The translations under genes were made by a program, and so were the position numbers. From Welwitschia mirabilis (lineage: Eukaryota > Gnetophyta > Gnetopsida > Welwitschiales), in assembly GCA_051453625.1 (NCBI GenBank), contig JBOZIK010000001.1:85342866-85406865 (forward strand): DNA of 64,000 nucleotides, given 5' to 3'. Below are positions 58,661 through 64,000 of this stretch, piece after piece; within the stretch, counting starts at the first letter, position 1, and every line of letters starts with the position of its first letter. Below the pieces are notes generated by a model, which had not been told where the DNA came from, made no database searches, and saw nothing but the letters and a program-made list of their open reading frames with translations.

Positions 58661-59052
58661 CTNNNNNNNNNNNNNNNNNNNNNNNNNNNNNNNNNNNNNN
58701 NNNNNNNNNNNNNNNNNNNNNNNNNNNNNNNNNNNNNNNNNNNNNNNNNNNNNNNNNNNNNNNNNNNNNNNNNNNNNNNNNNNNNNNNNNNNNNNNNNNN
58801 NNNNNNNNNNNNNNNNNNNNNNNNNNNNNNNNNNNNNNNNNNNNNNNNNNNNNNNNNNNNNNNNNNNNNNNNNNNNNNNNNNNNNNNNNNNNNNNNNNNN
58901 NNNNNNNNNNNNNNNNNNNNNNNNNNNNNNNNNNNNNNNNNNNNNNNNNNNNNNNNNNNNNNNNNNNNNNNNNNNNNNNNNNNNNNNNNNNNNNNNNNNN
59001 NNNNNNNNNNNNNNNNNNNNNNNNNNNNNNNNNNNNNNNNNNNNNNNNNNNN

Positions 59053-59830
59053 GAAATCTTAGAAAATCATTCCTTCCCTTCTTCACTTAGCAATAAAAAG
59101 AAAAATTCCTCACAAAAGAAACCTGCTACCCCATGGCTTAACAGGCTTAATAAAAACTTTATTTTTGATGATCACTTGAAAGCCTTAATGTAAGATGTAA
59201 GCATTAATTTATCTTCTGGAAACTTTTGCAAGAAAATCCCAAATATTTTAAGCCATGGAAAGACCTAATAAGAAGAAAAAAAATGAACTATCCCTTGTAA
59301 AGCCTTCCTATCTCAATCTATTAGCAACTTAGTTTTCAAAAAGTGCCCAAAATTTAAAGATCTGGGGATAGCATCTGTTAGTATCACCTTAGAGGAAAAT
59401 CAAAGAATTAAGAAAGCCTTAATAGATATAGGAGCTAGTGTTAACATTATGGCCTTGCACATTTATAAACATTTAGGATTGGAAGAGAAAATAGAACTTA
59501 CATAAATTATCTTGGAGTTAGCTGATTCATCTATCAAGAAACCCTTAAGTATGATAAAGGACTTAGTCATTTAGATCAAGAAAGTTTTCTACCCTATAGA
59601 TGTAGTTGTTTTAGAAGTTAAGCATCAAAATGGATATCCCCTACTTCTAGGTAGAGATTTTTGTGTAACCACCTATTGCATCATAGACACTAGAGCTGGA
59701 TTAATGAAATGTCACTTTAAAAATAAACGATTTTCAATATGAGTCTTTAATGTAGCTAAAAAATAATTAAAAAATGATTTAGGATTGGAGGATGATATAA
59801 AACCTAGCCTATCTTTACAGAATCATCCAA
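59053..59830 (+). pseudogene. gag end, protease and linker of E8
   Basis: PATPWLNRLNKNFIFDDHLKAL (to 59190), then after stops ALIDIGASVNIMALHIYKHL (59410-59470, active site intact), LELADSSIKKPLSMIKDLVI, YPIDVVVLEVKHQNGYPLLL and LMKCHFKNKRFSI. Stops at expected Gln codons (for example near 59502 and 59572). Confidence 0.75.
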
Positions 59831-60451
59831 ACCTAATGCAAATTATAAAAGAATAAATCATAAAATTAATGGATGAAAAATGGTGTGCACATATAAAAAA
59901 TAATTGAAATGACATGAGGAATTTTAGATGCAACTGTGAACATAGTAGAAGCATTTGTTTCCTACCTAAGTTCTTTCTTNNNNNNNNNNNNNNNNNNNNN
60001 NNNNNNNNNNNNNNNNNNNNNNNNNNNNNNNNNNNNNNNNNNNNNNNNNNNNNNNNNNNNNNNNNNNNNNNNNNNNNNNNNNNNNNNNNNNNNNNNNNNN
60101 NNNNNNNNNNNNNNNNNNNNNNNNNNNNNNNNNNNNNNNNNNNNNNNNNNNNNNNNNNNNNNNNNNNNNNNNNNNNNNNNNNNNNNNNNNNNNNNNNNNN
60201 NNNNNNNNNNNNNNNNNNNNNNNNNNNNNNNNNNNNNNNNNNNNNNNNNNNNNNNNNNNNNNNNNNNNNNNNNNNNNNNNNNNNNNNNNNNNNNNNNNNN
60301 NNNNNNNNNNNNNNNNNNNNNNNNNNNNNNNNNNNNNNNNNNNNNNNNNNNNNNNNNNNNNNNNNNNNNNNNNNNNNNNNNNNNNNNNNNNNNNNNNNNN
60401 NNNNNNNNNNNNNNNNNNNNNNNNNNNNNNNNNNNNNNNNNNNNNNNNNNN

Positions 60452-61398
60452 TTCTTACTCTTCTGATAGTGGTTGCACTCCCCTCATCATAGTAAAAGAA
60501 ATAAAATATATTCCCACTTAATCATTTCACTTTTAGAGATTTTGGTGATTTTGTAGGTGAAAATAGATGAGTCCATTTCTAAGTATTTTTTGATTTTGGC
60601 CTTCATTGTTTTACACACTTGAAACCTTGGATATCGTCATAATCACTGACCTTTTTGAATAAACTTTTTTAAGTTAATACATTTGTCATGCATCTTTTCT
60701 TAGATAATATTATGATGTTTTACTTTGGAGTTTGCTACATTAGTACTTAGAATAGGTAAACACTCTTCTTCTTATTCCTTACGTCTATTCTCTCTCTGCC
60801 TTTTCTTCTATTTTTATGTCTACTATTTTCCAATCATTTTTGCATTTTCTTCTTTATCTTAGGACTTTACTCATTTAATAGTTTTCATTCTAGTCAATTT
60901 CACATTTCTCTTTTTCCTTATGATTTTTCATTTTCATTAGTTTAGGCAATTTGGGATGCATTGCACATTTTAAGTGGGGGGCAGGATACACATATATTTT
61001 CAGTATTGCATATTCTTGATAAAAATTTTTCAATTATGCTAAATCATTATTACAAATCCTCCTTAATTATTACATGATACTCATCTTTTTATTTGATAGC
61101 TTATCACAGTGCAGAACTAATTATTAATATTAATTCACAATCTGATTTCTGTTATAGGACCAGACTTTGAAAAATATTTGAGGAGCCTGTCGTCCCCATT
61201 ATCATCCAGACAACAAATAGGATAACACACTTCTAATACTCTATAGGTATTAAATTTAGTTTTTAAATTTTTAAAAATTCAGTTCATTACAGATACCTTT
61301 TGTTAGATGCTTCATTTAGATATCTTAGTTTTTATTATTTGAAAAGTTAGCTCATAAATATGATTTACCACCTGGTTTTGTTAGAGACTAACAACGCT
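60452..61398 (+). other. Post-integrase region of E8
   Basis: Starts inside the conserved block (reverse complement of 53155-53175: TGTGGTTGCACTCCCCTCATCAT-type). A G-rich tract AAGTGGGGGGCAGGA at 60969-60983 looks like a second PPT. Dyad motif at 61188-61226 (CTGTCGTCCCC, TCATCCAGAC). Confidence 0.55.
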
Positions 61399-61411
61399 AA
61401 GTCGGGAGCTA
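61399..61411 (+). promoter_or_regulatory. Polypurine tract before type-C LTR
   Basis: AAGTCGGGAGCTA immediately before TGTTGTGATTCC. Confidence 0.75.
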
Positions 61412-63636
61412 TGTTGTGATTCCAACTTATGTGTACTTAATAAGGTATTATGAGTTGTTTTGCAAATAAACTAACAGATAAATTGTAGTTCCTATGACAA
61501 TCGAGAATCAAGGAGCACAAGACGAAAACATGTAGTTTACTAGATGATTCACAAGCATTTCATGTAGATANNNNNNNNNNNNNNNNNNNNNNNNNNNNNN
61601 NNNNNNNNNNNNNNNNNNNNNNNNNNNNNNNNNNNNNNNNNNNNNNNNNNNNNNNNNNNNNNNNNNNNNNNNNNNNNNNNNNNNNNNNNNNNNNNNNNNN
61701 NNNNNNNNNNNNNNNNNNNNNNNNNNNNNNNNNNNNNNNNNNNNNNNNNNNNNNNNNNNNNNNNNNNNNNNNNNNNNNNNNNNNNNNNNNNNNNNNNNNN
61801 NNNNNNNNNNNNNNNNNNNNNNNNNNNNNNNNNNNNNNNNNNNNNNNNNNNNNNNNNNNNNNNNNNNNNNNNNNNNNNNNNNNNNNNNNNNNNNNNNNNN
61901 NNNNNNNNNNNNNNNNNNNNNNNNNNNNNNNNNNNNNNNNNNNNNNNNNNNNNNNNNNNNNNNNNNNNNNNNNNNNNNNNNNNNNNNNNNNNNNNNNNNN
62001 NNNNNNNNNNNNNNNNNNNNNNNNNNNNNNNNNNNNNNNNNNNNNNNNNNNNNNNNNNNNNNNNNNNNNNNNNNNNNNNNNNNNNNNNNNNNNNNNNNNN
62101 NNNNNNNNNNNNNNNNNNNNNNNNNNNNNNNNNNNNNNNNNNNNNNNNNNNNNNNNNNNNNNNNNNNNNNNNNNNNNNNNNNNNTGATTCACAAGCATTT
62201 CATGTAGATATAGATAAATTGTATTTTTGGATAATTACTCTTGCAAACAACAAGTAATCAGACTGACTAAAAATTAAGAGAATACTATTATTACAATGCT
62301 AAATTGTGTATATTTAATAGGGTATTTTAAGTTAATTTGTAAATAAACTAATAGATAAATGCTTAGTTCCTAGGACTATCGAGAATTCAGGAGCACAAGA
62401 TGAAAACATGCAATTTATCAGATAATTCACAAACATTTTATGTAGATATGGATAAATTATATTTTTGGATAATTATTCATATAAACAATAAGATATCAGA
62501 CTGACAAAAGATCGAGAAAAGACTGTTGTCCCCTATGTCGTCCACACGACAGGAAAGACGACAACCCCAAAATTAAGTGACAAACAAACTTCTTTCCAGA
62601 TAACTTGTAGTTGAACTAAAGACCTTCTTATTAGACATCATCATTCACCTCATCATCTAGATGACATTAGTGGATGATATCTCTAAAACCAGTCAAAGTT
62701 AGTTTGCATGTANNNNNNNNNNNNNNNNNNNNNNNNNNNNNNNNNNNNNNNNNNNNNNNNNNNNNNNNNNNNNNNNNNNNNNNNNNNNNNNNNNNNNNNN
62801 NNNNNNNNNNNNATTTATAGAACTAGTCGATGTCAGTTTGCATGTAGATCACAAGCAGTAAACTAGAAGCTAAGTAGATAACTCATGGTTAATCCTTATC
62901 GTCTTCTCCATCATCTAGATGACTATTAAGATGACACTGTTCTATATAACTTTTACAGAATGTATTTTGGAGTTGTCACCTCTTATTTGTGACTTTCCTT
63001 TGCATATTAGCTAGAGTTTCTATTTTACCTTTCCTTTAGTTTACCTTTCCTTTCTGTCTATAAATAAATGTCTCTCCCTCGATCCCTAATCATCTTCAAT
63101 AGTATTTGACATTTTTGTGACAAGAGATCTTGAGACCGGAGAGCCATCTTGTAATTTAGAGAGATGTTACCTTAGTATTGGATGGCATATCCTCCATTGA
63201 GAAATGACTACTTTGTGATATAGATGTTACTTATAATTTTTAATATGAATTATCCTTTTTGTTTATAATTGCCAGAACTTATCCCTCATAGTTTAAGTTA
63301 TTTAAGATTCATGACAGGTTTCTCTAATTATATAGATTATGAGGGCAACCTTTGTTAAGGTTCAGCTTGATTAGATTAGGTGCACCACTATTTCTTTTCA
63401 TAGATTAGTATTACATTGTTATTTCAATTCCATGCATTATAGTTTAATTCAATAGATTAAGGTTACATATTTCTTTCTTGAAATCAACTCTTTATTGTCC
63501 ATACTATTGGCCTTCGATGGAATTATAACATTCGGATCACTCCATCTATACTAGTGTGCTATATTTGTGCATCTTATTTGTAATTAATAGGATTTAAATT
63601 AAGAAGTGAAACATTGCATAAATTCATACCGCAACA
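61412..63636 (+). repeat. Type-C LTR region with duplicated start
   Basis: Begins TGTTGTGATTCC at 61412. A second, similar LTR start lies at about 62287, after the 614-bp gap 61571-62184, and about 250 bp repeat. The rest runs to GCAACA at 63636, directly followed by a PBS. Dyad copies at 62523-62566 (GTCGTCCACACGAC core), 62637-62680 and 62897-62935. TATA box 63059-63066 (TATAAATA). Either one LTR with a duplicated U3, or a truncated LTR next to a complete one of about 1.35 kb. Confidence 0.7.
63059..63066 (+). promoter_or_regulatory. LTR promoter TATA box
   Basis: TATAAATA in a locally less AT-rich context, followed by pyrimidine-rich CTCTCCCTCGATCCC. About 775 bp after the second LTR start and 570 bp before the LTR end, suitable for the U3/R boundary. 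Confidence 0.55.
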
Positions 63637-63638
63637 AA

Positions 63639-63657
63639 TTGGCAACTTTGCCAGGGA
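63639..63657 (+). promoter_or_regulatory. Primer binding site of E9
   Basis: TTGGCAACTTTGCCAGGGA two bases after the LTR end; aligns with 57853-57871. Confidence 0.8.
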
Positions 63658-64000
63658 AGACTGCTTAGAAATTGAGAGTTATCATTGCTTTAATAAATAT
63701 TCCGGATGTTTACTGTAGAATCGGTGTACCAATACTCTGTAAGTATTTTATTTTAGTTTTAATTTTTTACTAACCACTGACATTCCCTTTCATCATCCAG
63801 ACATCAGAGTTGGATGACTATTTCCTTTTTTGCTTTCCCTCATTATGTGGTTATCTATGTTTTCTATCTCTATCATTCAGGTTATCTTCTAGATGACATA
63901 TAAGACAACACCTCCTTAGAATCTAAAACTGAATGGTAAAAATAGGGAAAGGTGAAAAATACCAGAGAAAGAGGAAATTCATTGCAGAAAATATCTGAAA
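63658..64000 (+). mobile_element. E9: leader of a further type-C element, running off the window
   Basis: Aligns with the E8 leader at 57872-58080 and continues beyond it. Dyad-motif relics at 63785-63820 and 63870-63910. No coding sequence before the window ends. Confidence 0.7.

Larger units (their letters stand above)
57563..63636 (+). mobile_element. E8: plus-strand derivative without RT and integrase
   Basis: LTR C, PBS, leader/gag end, protease, short remnant of the RT start, gap, post-integrase region, PPT, LTR C. The RT start VNHKINGWKM-type sequence at about 59845-59880 jumps to unrelated sequence GTGTGCACATATAAAAAA. This suggests one deletion from RT to the end of integrase, though the gap 59980-60451 may hide part. 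Confidence 0.65.

Overview
This window is nuclear DNA of a large-genome plant. It is AT-rich (about 30% GC by eye) and almost wholly made of nested, badly decayed Ty3/gypsy LTR retrotransposons of Athila-like type. I see no prokaryotic genes, tRNA, rRNA or CRISPR. Family signs are: a gag starting IANxKCEIxxPFDLP with a CCHC knuckle; a protease with (N/D)IGAS-like active site followed by NIMPLHIY; RT with FMDD; integrase ending in LLFNAK..LTYRWLGPY; long post-integrase regions; PBS of the TTGGYRYYRTTG type directly after the LTR; PPTs reading AGGTGGGGGCCTA or AAGTGAGGGCTA. Most in-frame stops sit where Gln (CAA/CAG) or Trp (TGG) is expected, as 5-methylcytosine deamination would produce. The low GC and heavy deamination recall what is published for Welwitschia; other gymnosperms or large plant genomes cannot be excluded.

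Layout. 1-10502: element E5, minus strand, 3' end off-window (unknown domain U, post-integrase region, INT, RNase H, RT, PR, gag, PBS, 5' LTR of type B at 9397-10502). 10503-10851 and 35840-38718: two halves of an older minus-strand element X. It is split by a block with type-A LTRs at both ends (10852-35839), bordered by ATGGC/ATGGT, a target-site duplication with one C-to-T change. Inside the block: LTR A1 plus a 3' internal part (10852-16099); an unassigned retroelement-like stretch (16200-20730), perhaps an endogenous pararetrovirus remnant; a plus-strand gag-PR piece E3 (20740-23646); then a nearly complete minus-strand type-A element E2 (LTR A2 23647-24777 to LTR A3 34658-35839).

38719-51135: plus-strand element E10, inserted in the integrase of X. 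Its gag is split by a 5.2 kb insertion (41969-47168, TTAAT on both sides) of distinctly higher GC in its left half. That insertion contains a broken clathrin light chain gene copy, the only recognisable host gene sequence here. E10 then continues through a duplicated PR segment, RT with a mutated catalytic motif (FMDA) and RNase H.

51136-57462: minus-strand E7 (type-B LTR, post-INT region, then PR and gag with no RT or INT) and a further post-INT fragment. 57563-64000: plus-strand type-C LTR, PBS, a derivative E8 with fused leader/gag end and PR but no RT/INT, PPT, another type-C LTR, and immediately a new PBS and leader (E9), i.e. two internal regions sharing one LTR.

The most interesting unexplained structure is a nested inverted-repeat motif built from GTCGTCC and GACGAC (often decayed to GTCATC/GATGAC). 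It recurs in U3 of all three LTR families about 190-250 bp from the LTR start, and again in leaders and post-INT regions. No gene in the window looks functional; the best preserved reading frames are those of E7 (gag end and protease).
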